Shown here: piece after piece, positions 12,178 to 23,769 of the stretch
Position numbering within the stretch: the stretch's first letter is position 1
Layout: each line of letters begins with the position of its first letter
DNA from: Phoronis australis
Lineage: Eukaryota > Phoronida > Phoronidae
DNA length: 64,000 bases
Direction: 5' to 3'
Assembly (NCBI GenBank): GCA_002633005.1
Contig: NMRA01000183.1
Span: 437,553 to 501,552 of the forward strand
Program-made: the position numbers and the translations under genes
Notes under the pieces: model-generated
What the model saw: only the letters and a program-made list of their open reading frames with translations
Told to the model about the DNA's origin: nothing
Databases searched by the model: none

Positions 12178-13720
12178 CTGTAAGTATAAAAACAAATATA
12201 TATCGTCCAGGAAAGAGGTTGCATTTTCAGTAAGCTGCAACGTACTAACTGGTAATAAAAGCAGCGTCATGCAATGGCTTGTGAAGTTTCAGCATGTCCT
12301 CTAATACTATCACAGGCATAAGAAAGCCCCCAGTCATAAAGCTGAGGGTCAGTGCCCCATAGGGACGCAGTGTGGAACTAAAAATTCACTTGTCTTCCCG
12401 GCATAAGCGTTGGGTAAGGGGCAGGGGAGAAAGATACAGCAGAACTTGTTAAATTGGAACAGTTTAGATAACATTTGTCAACTACCAATGCTTGATTTAT
12501 CATTTGGGGAACCCAACCTTGTGTGCCTTAAATTATTATAATGTGTTGTCATGCAGTGGCCCACCATATCAAGGTTATTTTCTTTACACGTTTATTGTGT
12601 CTACGAACATCATCTGCTTATATTCAACAAGCTATTTTGCAACGCCCCATGGACGTAGTAAAATAAAATTTCTCCAAACTGTGGTCTTGACTTGATGTCT
12701 TATCTCCATTCTCGGAGAAAGACGATAACAAACTGCAGTTTTTACCCATCTCGAAGTGAAGCAGTTTCACCCCGTATTTTCCAGCTTGGTTAGAGGTTTT
12801 GTATATTATTATATACCCCTGGCCAATACCATGTTAAATGTCAAATTCATACCCTAAACAAGTAGCGGCAGGTTCAAAGTGTGAAGCACGAGAACCCAAG
12901 TTTCTGATGACTTCCGCCGCGTGATTTGCCATCTGAGACAGTAACGTCTGCACGCCTGGGGCGAGCGGGTGTGACATTGGCGATAGGAAGTCATAAGATT
13001 TTGGGACCAAACGAGAGAAACATTTTGGAAAAATCGCATAACTTTGTGCACATAAATTCCCCTCCCCAACAACGTTTACCTTCATAGGGGCCTGCTAAAG
13101 CGGGGGAGTAGGTAAATTATTTGTTGTAGTATAATTTGGGAGGGGGTGCTGAGAAGCAGGTAAACTGGCTGGCGTACTGGAGATAGAGGCGACTAAAAGT
13201 GATATCAACCTCGTGGCACAACTGGGTTCAGGCCGGAGGCAAATCTGGAATTTAACCGGGAGAAAGGTTAAGTTCGCATTGTTGCTATTTAGTTTTAAGC
13301 TTTCATGCTACCTAATAATGAGTCCGGGATCGATAATTCAACACGGTCACAGCGTCTTCCATAAGGACCCCACACTATGCTACACTTGTCGGTATAGCTG
13401 CGCTAACTATTCATTTTCAGAACCAACCAAAAGTTTGCATGGATTCACCGCCCTTGCTAAGATCACGATGCGAGTGAGATTCATTGGAGGTCCAAACTCC
13501 AATTAAGGATCTGAAGATGGGAAACTATGAGATGAGCTTCCGTCTCGCAAAGTCAAGGCTAGGGGGGGATTGCACAGCGAATAGCCTGTTTCTGACATAG
13601 CGCCTTACAGATATGGCAGAGTGTCTGGGGATGAAACTCTCTTTAAATCTCCGTTGACTTGCAACTGATTGATACAACTTGAAAACATAGAATTATAAAA
13701 CCTGAAGTTGTTTTAGTTAC
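12178..13720 (-). other. intron without recognised content
   Basis: No exon or repeat family is recognised over 1.5 kb. Overlapping short minus frames at 12834 to 13085 and a plus frame at 13213 to 13506 resemble no known domain and are probably chance. Confidence 0.5.
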
Positions 13721-13840
13721 CTTGACACTTCTTTTGATACAGTATTCCGCTGGTGCATTTACAAACTTTGGTAGTAGGGTCACACACCGAGTTGGGAGGG
13801 CACTGTAGACCACCGGCTCCACAAGGGGTTGTAGTTGCGG
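13721..13840 (-). CDS. EGF-like domain exon (array exon 14)
   Basis: A 120-nt exon, one codon shorter than the common size because the C5-C6 loop has nine residues. The six cysteines are spaced 6-5-6-1-9 with Pro-Cys-Gly-Ala-Gly-Gly at the start. The acceptor is TTTTAAG and the donor is CAAG/GTAACT. Phase 1 at both ends. The codon shared with the upstream 84-nt exon is TCC (Ser), since that exon ends in T. Confidence 0.9.
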
Positions 13841-14997
13841 CTTAAAATGAAATTAAATATATTTGAAGCCCGCTTCCGTTGACCCTTATACAGATATAAC
13901 AGTAGGTTTATGAGTAATGAACTACAGTAATAGAGTTGCAGGTTTGGAGAATATGGAAGCTAAAATTCAAGTCAGAGCAATCTTTTGAGATACACACCAA
14001 AACACATAAGGTTTTCTTATCCGAGTACAAACTGTGTCCACAGCCCGTGTTTCCAAAATATGTATTGTCAATTAAATGCCAATGGCCTCAATTTGAATCA
14101 CTGTGAAATATGTGCACCCGTTCATTTGCCGCTCTAAGACACCCACCAATGTTCACCACTGACAGTAAAGCTTGTGAAATGCCTAGCGGTGTTGAGCAAT
14201 TTGTGTCATCAGTAGTCATTCGCTGAGGGAACGCGACCCTTCTAGGGCTGAGTAAGTAAACAGAAAGAAGACAGGCGAAATATTGCTGTAAGAAAAAAGA
14301 CAAAACCGATGGTATCATAATGGATTGCGTACCGGAAGGTAGAAGGCTTTGCGGAAAAAGGAAACTAACAAACAGTGAACTTTTCATGGTACGTGTCATG
14401 TTTGTTGCCTACTGCAAATTATTGTTTACCTGCCACTATCAAATCTGTTTTGGCTTGGTAGCAAGATTGCTTTACTTTTGACGAAGTTCATTGAAATTAT
14501 ACATTTTAATGAACATTTAAAAAAATGCCAACAATTTGAAAGCAATCAAAAACAGCCTTGAAATGTATATCTCGGTCGGGGTAGAAATCTTTTAAGACTT
14601 GTATTCATTAGGTTAATGCGATGTCGCCACGGGTGGTGTGCTGACCAGATTTTAAAATAATTGCATTCAGAAATTGTCGAAACGTTTAATGATTGAGCAC
14701 CATCACTACTGCTGCTGTTGTCAGGAAGCAAGTGTTTGCTTAGCTCGTCCTTGCTAAAAGTAGAAAAGATTTCAGGACTTGACCAGAATTCCCAATTTTT
14801 TAACGCTTGACACCAGTTATAAACTACAAACAACTACATTAATGAAGGTTCTGACGTTTGTGTCATCTTGTTTACGTCAATTGGTTTCCTAGTGTAACAG
14901 TAAATGCTGTTACGCCCAGCTTTATTCGACATAAATCATCCTCACAAACAATGGCCTGGCCCAAGTCAATAACTCACACGCATGCCTGTACACTTAC
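13841..14997 (-). other. intron without recognised content
   Basis: The 1.16 kb between array exons 13 and 14 shows no exon, repeat array or transposon protein that I can identify. Minus frames at 14088 to 14399 and 14546 to 14833 are unremarkable and treated as chance. Confidence 0.5.
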
Positions 14998-15081
14998 ATT
15001 CACAGACCTTTGTATTGGTGTTGCATACTTCATTGGTGGCACATTTTGTACCCCCGTCCTTGCAATCCACAGTCGTTTTTG
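14998..15081 (-). CDS. four-cysteine half-EGF exon (array exon 13)
   Basis: An 84-nt phase 1-1 exon with spacing C-x6-C-x5-C-x6-C and the start Lys-Thr-Thr-Val-Asp-Cys. It runs from C4 to one Glu codon and then the donor GAAT/GTAAGT, so it lacks C5 and C6. The acceptor is GTTTTTTTAG. A second possible donor (GTGAGT) lies about 20 nt downstream, but using it adds two adjacent Cys and no EGF loop, so the 84-nt form is preferred. Same length and design as exons 8629 to 8712 and 21909 to 21992. Confidence 0.83.
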
Positions 15082-15136
15082 CTAAAAAAACAATGAGATA
15101 AGATTATCAGCATTAAAAAAACTATGCAACAGTAAG

Positions 15137-15416
15137 CCTACTTTAGACTACCTAACACTTGAATAATATATACATGTACAAATGTAGGCCTAATTAAGAC
15201 TCCCAAACGCTTGACTATTATACATGTACAAAACAGTAGGCCTACTTTAGACTACCAAGCGCCTGACTAATATATACAACAATAGGCCTACTTTAGACTA
15301 CCAAATGTCTGACTAATATATACAATAATAACCCCTACTTTAGACTACCAAATGTTCGACTAATATATACAACAGTAGGCCTACTTTAGAGTACTAAATG
15401 CCTGACTACTATATAC
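15137..15416. repeat. 46 to 52-bp tandem repeat, six copies
   Basis: The word CCTACTTTAGACTACC, or a close variant, starts at 15137, 15189, 15241, 15287, 15334 and 15380. Copies are joined by TGACTAATATATACA-like DNA. Spacing drops from 52 to about 46 in the last copies, indicating two length variants of the unit. Confidence 0.85.
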
Positions 15417-15850
15417 GCTAAAGCAACTCATTCAGCCTGCAGTCTTGGTGCAAAAAAGCATCGCGTGTTTCTTGTTGGTGCAGGTTGAAATGCATGTATA
15501 TAGGGATGGAAAGAAGCTGATTAGAACCTTCGAGTTTTAAGAATTACATCATAATGCGTAGGGTCACAGAAAGATAAAATATGTGTCTCATATCTGAGAA
15601 CTCAATGCAAAATACCTCAGTTAAACCATGTGACTTGGACGGTTTGTACATAAATCACAAAGCAGATGTTGCTAACAATCTTGTGACTGGTCAACGCCTG
15701 TAACTTAAACTGGACCAGTGTGTTCCTCAAAGAACTTCGAAAACACATGCAGCTTAACTGATCCCAGAATGAATTAGAGTCCTCCTTGCAGCCATCGGCA
15801 CAAATCAAGTTCATTAGGAAGTAAAACAAGAAAAGTCCCACACCAGGATT

Positions 15851-16199
15851 TGTAGATGTGGTAGAGGATGATATTTGATGTTATGGGTTGTATATGTGGT
15901 AGAGGATGATATGTGATGCAATGGGTTTTAGAAGTGGTAGAGGATGATATGTGAGGTAATGGCCGATTGTATATGTGGTAGAAGATGATATGTGATGTAA
16001 TGGGTTGTAGATGTGGTAGAGGATGATATATGATGTAATGGGTTGTAGATGTGGGAGAGGATGATATATGATGTAATGGGTTGTAGATGTGGTAGAGGAT
16101 GATATATGATGTAATGGGTTGTAGATGTGGTAGAGGATGATATATGATGTAATGGGTTGTAGTCTTGTTAGAGGATGAAATGTGATGTAATGGGCTGTA
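15851..16199. repeat. 38-bp minisatellite, nine copies
   Basis: GTAGAGGATGATAT-type words recur at 15861, 15899, 15937, 15978, 16016, 16054, 16092, 16130 and 16168. The spacing is 38, except for one 41-base step after the third copy. The central copies are nearly identical and the outer ones more diverged, as expected for an array that grows internally. Confidence 0.9.
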
Positions 16200-17230
16200 C
16201 GTTATAATCTATAACACTTTTCAGTACGCCATGCTTTCACTGCGTTGTTTTCATGTGTACATTCATTAATTCACTGTAAGTCAGGATTTATATCAGCTGG
16301 TCTCAAGGTGTACACGTAGAGCAGCCTACAAAACACCATTTGTGCAAGGTTTCCATGTGTTGTTTTCCTCGAAGCATCATTACACTGTGGCCAAACTAAA
16401 CATGTGCAAATTTAAGCAATACTAATTCAAAATAACAGTTAAATTCAATCGATATTGTCGTTGGTAACAACCACTGGTTACGCGCACTACCTTAAGTCCT
16501 TTTCTTTTCTCGCTTATCAGATCATTGCTACATGTATATTTAGTTGTTTGCACCAAAATGAGGAGATAATATGTATTTGTTAGGGATACCTTTTTATTTT
16601 TTGCTAGCCACTGTTGATGCGCTTCTGGGTCAATTTTGAATTCTGTGTAATATTGCTAAGCAACTCAACATGTTCAGAAGAACCAAACTCACAACGGCAC
16701 AACATTGCGCTTGTAAAAACAACCTGATACTAAACAAATGACCATACGATGTCAGGATGGGTCACTGGACAACATCACGTAAACTGACATTAGTTTATAG
16801 CTGTGTCAAATGTAAGCTGACATTCTAGCATAACTGGCATCTTGACACAAGTTACATATGAATATTTCAAACAACAAAAATGAGCCCAGAGTAGCGTTAG
16901 ACTTTCTCTTTAAATTGACATTATGGGGAAAGATTTTTTTCTGAGATCAGCGCCAGCGCCGAATCGGGTACATTTCCCATGGCAGCCGAACGTTCTGCTG
17001 CCTTAGGTATGTGCCACTCATTATAGTGGGTTGCGTACGTATTTAGTCACTTGCCTGGATTTTAGACAATGTTTGACATACAAAGCAATTTCTCGCAAAA
17101 TCAAAAATAAGTATTGTTTTTACAATTCTGATCAAAGCTAATAGCTGCAAAAAGTCTACTTCAATCAACATAAATAAAAATGCATTTTCTTGAGTAAAAA
17201 CGATGATGTTCGTTTAAGCACCATACAAAC

Positions 17231-17353
17231 CTTTGCATTCTTTGTTCACCAACATGAAGCCTGTGTAGCAACTGCATACTTTCTGACCAATCAAACAGTA
17301 CGAGTTCACGCCACACTTAGAGCCGCCAGCCTCGCATGGAACATTATATATGG
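17231..17353 (-). CDS. EGF-like domain exon (array exon 12)
   Basis: A 123-nt exon with cysteine spacing 6-5-6-1-10, Val-Pro-Cys-Glu-Ala-Gly-Gly at the start and Thr-Gly-Phe after C5. The acceptor is TTATTTCAG and the donor is AAAG/GTTTGT, a weaker donor than its neighbours. Phase 1-1. Leu-Ile-Gly replaces the common Asp-Thr after C3. Confidence 0.9.
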
Positions 17354-17802
17354 CTGAAATAAACAACATAACACTATGTCACCAATAACATCAGTCTGTG
17401 CCATAAGTGCAGCGTATTGTAGCGTTGTGACAATCTGAAAGACACTTCACCACCACATGCAATGTAAGGAACTCCGTGAAAAAGTGTCAACACTGTTTTG
17501 CTGTCTGATTGTCATGACATCCCATATAAAAATACTGATTAACCTAATACACGTGTCCGTTATAAGAGTCCATTCTTCAAAATATTGCATATTTTTACTG
17601 ATTTTCATGGAAAGTGAAACCTGTAGAGCCAGGTGCAATGGGTCCAACACCACCGGTTGATACACTGGAATATTTCTCAATCCAAACTATTAGAAAGTGC
17701 GAGCACTGCCAAAAAGCAATGTAACTGCTAGTTATAAAACTTCTGTAGATAAAATTGCTGGTACTTAACCTAACTTTGTGACATCTAGAAGCATAGTACT
17801 AC
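17354..17802 (-). other. short intron
   Basis: A 449-nt intron between array exons 11 and 12. Nothing recognisable. Opposing short frames near 17447 to 17680 appear to be chance. Confidence 0.6.
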
Positions 17803-17919
17803 CTTCGCATTGTCCTTGATATGTTAAAAATCCCAGGATACACTTGCAATTCTTTCCTTCACAGTACGAATTGAGTGGACATTTTACCCCACCTGCCTCG
17901 CAAGGAACGGTTGTAATAC
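17803..17919 (-). CDS. EGF-like domain exon (array exon 11)
   Basis: A 117-nt exon, two codons shorter than standard because the C3-C4 loop has four residues instead of six. Spacing is 6-5-4-1-10. The acceptor is CTTTTTGAAG and the donor is GAAG/GTAGTA. Phase 1-1, with an AGT (Ser) codon shared with the upstream exon, which ends in A. The Tyr-Gln-Gly near C6 matches the exons at 18474 and 19352, so these three look like close relatives. Confidence 0.9.
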
Positions 17920-18473
17920 CTTCAAAAAGAAAACAGATCAATATTTGACGTCTTCAGCTTGAAGAAAACAACTGGCTCATGTTGAGTAGTCACTGTAGAT
18001 GATTCCCAGCAGTAACACATGCAACGGTAACACATGTAAATTTTGTTCCTACAGTATGTTAAGAACATCGCCCTGAGCCCACTAGTGCCATAAATTGCCA
18101 AATGTAACGAACTGTTAGACGTATTGGCTTGCTTTTGTCTACGTCACCGCGAAAATCACCCTTTAATTCAAACAGCTGCGAATAACACCGCACGTAATGT
18201 GTTCTATTCAAACCTCTATTCAATACAACATTTTGTTGTTTGTACTGGGATCTCGTGGTGACGCGACATGGCACGAAAAGGCAGCTTCACTTATCATTTG
18301 ACGGGCTTACACTTGTGTGATTGAACTTGCGTTTTCATATTTTACTAAGGCTTTGCTTGGACTATCTGGTTAGCCTGATACATCTGTAACAAAATCCCGT
18401 TGAAGTTGGGCTTTAAATCATCTGCTATCACCTGTCAAAGTTAACTTACAAAAATTACAAACGTGTTTCTTAC
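17920..18473 (-). other. intron without recognised content
   Basis: A 554-nt intron between array exons 10 and 11. No repeat or exon is identified. Confidence 0.6.
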
Positions 18474-18596
18474 TTTGGCATGAGCCCTGGTACAATGCAA
18501 ATCCTACGATACATTCGCATTTCTTTTGTATGACGTCACAAAAGGAATTGGCGTCGCATTTGTAGCCGCCTGCATCACACGGTACATCAGTGGGTG
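18474..18596 (-). CDS. EGF-like domain exon (array exon 10)
   Basis: A 123-nt exon with spacing 6-5-6-1-10, Val-Pro-Cys-Asp-Ala-Gly-Gly at the start and Ala-Leu-Tyr-Gln-Gly before C6. The acceptor is TTTTTTCCAG and the donor is CAAA/GTAAGA. Phase 1-1. The split codon with the preceding exon is CCA (Pro). A strong splice context and an open frame through the exon support it. Confidence 0.92.
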
Positions 18597-18828
18597 CTGG
18601 AAAAAACAGGGAAAGACATGAAGACAACAACATCACAGCGTATCAACAGCCGAGGCTTGTGTAAGACATTCAAAAACCTTATGTTCAATGAGCTTGAAAG
18701 TATCAAGAAGATAAATAGTGAACACGATCATCGGCTACGCTCACAACTGTTCACTCGGTATTGCTTACAGATTCATGTATATATAGTACATCTATATGTC
18801 ATACTTTCTAGCCAATCACGTTGCAGAT

Positions 18829-18871
<43 letters not shown>

Positions 18872-19351
18872 AGTGCTGAAAATTCAATCATTTCCTGTTT
18901 ACAGACACTCAATCATTTGTCGTCCAACATTGGCCTTTTCTTTAGGTGTGTCATCCTAATGATATGACGTTATACATCTATGATTCTCCTGAAACATCAT
19001 GAAGCAGACGTGCACCAACTCAGATTAAGACAAAATGGGCTTCAGAGGCAACAACTCAGACTTTTAACAGATGCACTATTTAGACAATACGTGTATTCAA
19101 AAGCAAACTAATCAGCCATAAGAACACCGTTTTCTGCGCAATAAAGTTAATTTTGCCAATTTGCTTACGTGATGCCCCGTCAGTTTGCGTTTCACTTTCA
19201 ACATATGTGAATAGACCTCCTCATTTCCTCCCTTGTTCTAGCAACTACTACGGTAAGTACAAGGATTCACGATGCCAATACCTGGCAACAGTTGTATGTC
19301 AGTGAGACTGCAGCTTCGATTGCCATAATCTTGGGAGTTTTTGATACTTAC
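18597..19351 (-). other. intron with TA microsatellite
   Basis: A 755-nt intron. A (TA)n run of about 36 bases sits at 18833 to 18868, annotated separately. Nothing else is recognised. Confidence 0.6.
18833..18868. repeat. (TA)n microsatellite
   Basis: An uninterrupted alternating TA run of about 36 bases, flanked by GTATATATAG-type AT-rich DNA. Length is likely polymorphic. Confidence 0.95.
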
Positions 19352-19474
19352 GTGCACAGGCTCCTTGGTACAAGACCAGCCCCTGTCTGCAAATGCATTT
19401 TCGTGCAACTGTATCGCAATCCGCGTTAGGCGGACATTTCTGTCCACCTGCTTCGCAAGGGGCTTCCGTTTTAG
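19352..19474 (-). CDS. EGF-like domain exon (array exon 9)
   Basis: A 123-nt exon with spacing 6-5-6-1-10, Ala-Pro-Cys-Glu-Ala-Gly-Gly at the start and Val-Leu-Tyr-Gln-Gly-Ala before C6. The acceptor is TTTATTTTAG and the donor is GCAC/GTAAGT. Phase 1-1. It follows an 84-nt half-EGF exon, so the full pattern resumes here. Confidence 0.92.
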
Positions 19475-21908
19475 CTAAAATAAAGAAACGCAAGAACAGT
19501 GTGTACATGTCTGCACACTAACCTTGGCGATTACAAACCAGCAATTGCTCTGTATGGAAAAGCTTGTAACCTCGCGTCCATCGACATATTACTGATCTAG
19601 TTGTGGGGTGTTGATACTTAAACGCTATTTGGGACTTGCAAAACAGGTAGTCTTCAGTTAGTGAGCGAGTACGGTTTAAGCCAACTGAGCACAGAAACAA
19701 AGTAAACTCTAAAAATCACCCAGCGAAACAGGAGAAACCAGGCAGGTGAAAAAGAGAATCAAAAATGAACAACTAGTCGTTTACGTTTTACTCCTTCAAA
19801 TGGAGCTCGGGCAGCAACATGTGTTGCTATGGATACACTTTCCGCGAAACAACTAACACGGGATCTAGGTGATGTGCCATACTAAGCTTAGAAAGCTTAC
19901 AAAATGTGCTAGTGTTCGAGGCTAATACCAACAAATTGACGAGTTCGTCATTCTGCTGATCATGGCTACAAGCAATGGCAAAATATCCTTTCCGGCAAGC
20001 AGAAATCCCTTCAAATGTAATTTGACTAAAAACAATTTGCGCCAGTCGTGTTTTCTTGATCGCAGAAGTGAGTTCATGCTTATCGTTGGCCAAGTGGGTG
20101 AACGTTACTCACGTAAATTAGGTGTGTAAGATAATTCCTGTTTGCGGCGTAACGTAGGCCTAATTGACCTTACGCCAGCAGAAGATCGCCCCGCCTACGA
20201 TGTCACGTGATGCGGACGTCCGACATAGAGAATGGCTTCGTCAAGCAAGACCGGTGTGCTAACTGATATTCACGCGGACTTTGGCGAACATTATATCTTC
20301 CCTATGAATCTCGTCATAACAAAGACAAAAGGCAATAGCCTTCAGAAAAGATTCCTACGGGAACGGGGTGAAGATTTACGTCAAGGGCACCGGACGTGTA
20401 AACCGCCCGTGGATGTTTCAGAAGTCAACGCAATTAAATCCGACGAGCCTCATAGAGTTGACATAGCGTCGACAAAAGCTGCACGAATGCGGTTAAAAAT
20501 AATAGTAAAAATCAATTGTGAATAAAAATTCTTCCCTCAAAGCAAAACCAACGTTTTACTAAAATATTGAGGGATCGAGCCGGCACCGTGACAGACACAC
20601 GTAACGAGTCGAAATTCGGAGTAACTGTAACCATTCAAATTAACATTTCAAAGGTAGTGCCTGTGTCGCTTGTTTTGTGTTTGTAACTGTTTCCTTGAGA
20701 ATGGTTTAATGAAATAAACCGAAACGTTGGATTGGATAGATATGTCGTTATTTACTCACGCGCTAATTTCAATGTTCGTGCTTCTGTTCTGGCCTAAATC
20801 AAATGTGATAAAAAGTAGTGATTTAGATGAAGCAATACGAGCCTAACCCGGTCATTACTTGAGACCGTGATTATGACCTCCAAATACAGACTAAACAAAG
20901 CACACTTGCGGACTGCCAAATGTTGTCAATCTGTTGTTTTATATAACCTGAGTTACATACTACGCACATGTCAAACAATACGGGCACTGCGTATTGCTCA
21001 GTACGTGCTTGCCGTTTCTGTAGTGCCACGGCGTAGCGCCAAAATGCTACGTATCTTTGGTAATTAATGTGCATTTTCTCCAATGTTCATAATAAAGTTT
21101 TCAATCCTTCGCTTTGGCTTTTACTGGCAATCTTTGTCGAGATAACAACAATATATCACGAGCCTAAGTTGATCGACAGGGCCAAGAGTGAGGAGTTACG
21201 AATAGGCCTATAACAACACTCACAGTCAGTATAGATGTAAGAGCCTCTAATAGGTAAGTAGGTAGGCATGCAATGCATTTTAACTCTTAATTAACTATAT
21301 TTTAACTCGTTTTTGTCAGTGTTATGGAAATGGTTGTCATGTATGGTCATAATGAACCACTAAGTGATCGAAGAGGCGGCGGGTCACACACTAAACAAGA
21401 CTGTAATCCAGAGCCAAAATTCCGATATTGGAAAGAAATAAAAAGAGTGCATACCTTAGAACATATACTTGTGTTGAGCTTTCGAGTGGTCAAACAGTGT
21501 TGACAGGCTAGGCTGCTCGTGCGGGAGTACACACAGTTAAGTTAATTAACGGCACCGTTTGCTCATTACAACGTCACTTTTAGGCTTTGGAAAAGGTCAA
21601 AAATTGACAGGACTTTCATCTCTGTCGGTATAACGACTGTCTGAATTACACACCCACAACAACACCTCTTGGTCATTTAAAATGCACACTGTAGTTGAAT
21701 GTGTTTTGTCCTACAGACGCTAATGTTTGTCGGATAAATGGCGACTTGAAATGATGTCTGGATGAGTGTCCGGAATGCAGCATTCTTATTGGTCAATCAC
21801 ACCTGTCATTCATTTTCTGGCGTAAGATCAATTATCAGCGACGTAAAGTAATCATTTGGGTGGTAAAGTAAATAATTTCTCGTAATGCACCAACATTTGT
21901 ACTCTTAC
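19475..21908 (-). other. intron without recognised content
   Basis: A 2.4 kb intron. A plus frame at 20232 to 20525 (97 codons) and short frames around 19827 to 20093 match no family I know. No repeat array or transposon protein is seen. Confidence 0.5.
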
Positions 21909-21992
21909 CTTTACAGGTTTTTGTTGTAGTATCACAGACTTGGGGTAGAGTGCACTGGGTACCTCCTGAACTACAGGCTACAGTTGCCTTGG
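21909..21992 (-). CDS. four-cysteine half-EGF exon (array exon 8)
   Basis: An 84-nt phase 1-1 exon with spacing C-x6-C-x5-C-x6-C, the start Lys-Ala-Thr-Val-Ala-Cys-Ser-Ser-Gly-Gly, then C4, Lys and the donor AAAG/GTAAGA. The acceptor is CTTATTGTAG. C5 and C6 are absent, and reading into the intron does not restore them. This is the third exon of this exact length in the array, separated from the next by four full exons. Confidence 0.85.
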
Positions 21993-23646
21993 CTACAATA
22001 AGAAAAAGTGTTTACAAGTTAAATAATAAAGTACAAATGTGTACGGAAAGTAGGAAAGTGTTATAACGTTGAGAAACCTAAGAACACAAGACGTGCTGTT
22101 TGTCTTGTATTTTTCAAAATTGTCTATTTCGTGCGGGCAGAACAGTGAGTCGCTTTTGACATCAGTTTTGCTGTAGCGAATACAAGGTTTCCTGGAATTG
22201 TATTCGCACTTTGTTGAAACCCCAAATAGTTCAAATTCAATTCTTGGGATCAGACTCTGCACCTGAGCCTACTATATGTAAATAATTGCTTTCAGACAGG
22301 TTACGTGTCTAGGTTACATATTGACGGGAGAAAAATAGTTGCGTGAGTGGTCGCGCGTTCTGTAGCCACGGGAATGGCAACCAAACGAGTGAGTTTTGGA
22401 GAACAACATTTACTCTACAGGAAACGTGAAGCAGCGAAGAAGCTAAAGTTTCTGCACAGCAATGCAATCATTTTGACTTAAAGAGTTAGTTCTTTTTGAT
22501 CACCTATTTATTTACGAAACAACAATATCCACGACGTATGGTAGGAACCTTTTTCTCAGTCTAATTGTGGTAAATGCCCCTACGTTTTAAAAGACAGTTT
22601 GCTCCTATTTTTACTGAGGAGTTTATTAAAGTGAACCACTTATCAGAAACTTAGCTTCATTTTCACCATCCAAATACTCAGTTCTGTGGGTGATCCACTG
22701 GTTACTAGTGAACTGTCTATAGTTATTCCATGATTGCTCATAGTTAATTTTTAATTAGTAATCCTAATTTCACGGATTAGGAAGTGCGAAATACATGTAA
22801 GTTCAAATGTTTCTCTTAAATCTTAACTTAGTTTCATGAGACATAGCTAGTCTCAAAATAAGTTGGGGGACATATCACTATCTTCCACGTGTAGTCCTTT
22901 TTAGCCTTACCATGTGGGTGTTCTGTAACACGTGCGTGATATGCATGGAACAGAAAATATCACTGAGTAAAAAACAAACTTTATCCCATAAAATAACTAT
23001 GGTTCGCGGATATCACCTGTCCAAAATTTTTATCCACAATAATAGCCATTGCGTACTATTTTTTGAGATTTGTTGTAAAATTGATGACTCTTGATATCAC
23101 AATAAACGCAAAGGGTTGCACTGAATTGTTAATGGTTGTTTTGGTACGTTAGCAATAGTCCATCTGCGTAGACCAGCATGTACAAGTTTCCGTTTATCTG
23201 CTGTATCCAACAACAGGTATGCATATCGTGAAATGATGTCACGCGCCGGTGATCGTCAATTCCATATTACAGCATTAGACAAATATTTTAGTCTGGTCTG
23301 CACGCCACCTGTTGTGACCTATATTTCCACACCGGTTCAAGATTTACATATTTAATGACGACATTACCTTCAGTAACAATAGTAATAAACAAAAAAGTAC
23401 AGTAGGGCACGCAGGCTGACTTAGGAGGCCAGGCAGCTCTCTCAACCACGACAACATGCCGTTCTTGCGTGTTTCACGAACAATCGCATATTGTGGTTTC
23501 CCACCTCCTTGTGACAACCTAGAACCACCAGTTTTTTTTTCTAAAATGTTGATCGATCGATAGCAATCCCTGATATAGACAACAATCCCTGATATAGATA
23601 ACAATCTCTGATATAGATAACAATGCCTACAAAATCCCCGTCATAC
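21993..23646 (-). other. intron with a short inverted-end repeat fragment
   Basis: A 1.65 kb intron. About 23400 to 23532 carries, on the minus strand, a GGTTCTAGGTTGTCACAAGG-type end related to the CAGTGGCGGATCTAGG repeats seen at 53.4 kb and at the right edge. A GATATAGA-containing run is repeated three times at 23571 to 23620. No exon is seen. Confidence 0.5.
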
Positions 23647-23769
23647 CTTCACATTTCCCGTTGAAGGGCACGAAATCGGTTTTACATTTGCATTTTTTGT
23701 TAGCGGTATCACAATCTTCATTAACTCCACACACAGAGCCGCCTGACGCACATGGAACCAGCGATGATG
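23647..23769 (-). CDS. EGF-like domain exon (array exon 7)
   Basis: A 123-nt exon with spacing 6-5-6-1-10. The usual Gly after C5 is replaced (Lys-Thr-Asp-Phe), a change at a position that is Gly in nearly every other domain here. The acceptor is AACTGCAG and the donor is GAAG/GTATGA. Phase 1-1 with a shared GCA codon. Confidence 0.9.

Larger units (their letters stand above)
15082..17230 (-). other. intron rich in tandem repeats
   Basis: A 2.1 kb intron holding a 46 to 52-bp array (15137 to 15416) and a 38-bp array (15851 to 16199). The rest, including about 1 kb from 16200 to 17230, shows nothing recognisable. Confidence 0.6.
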
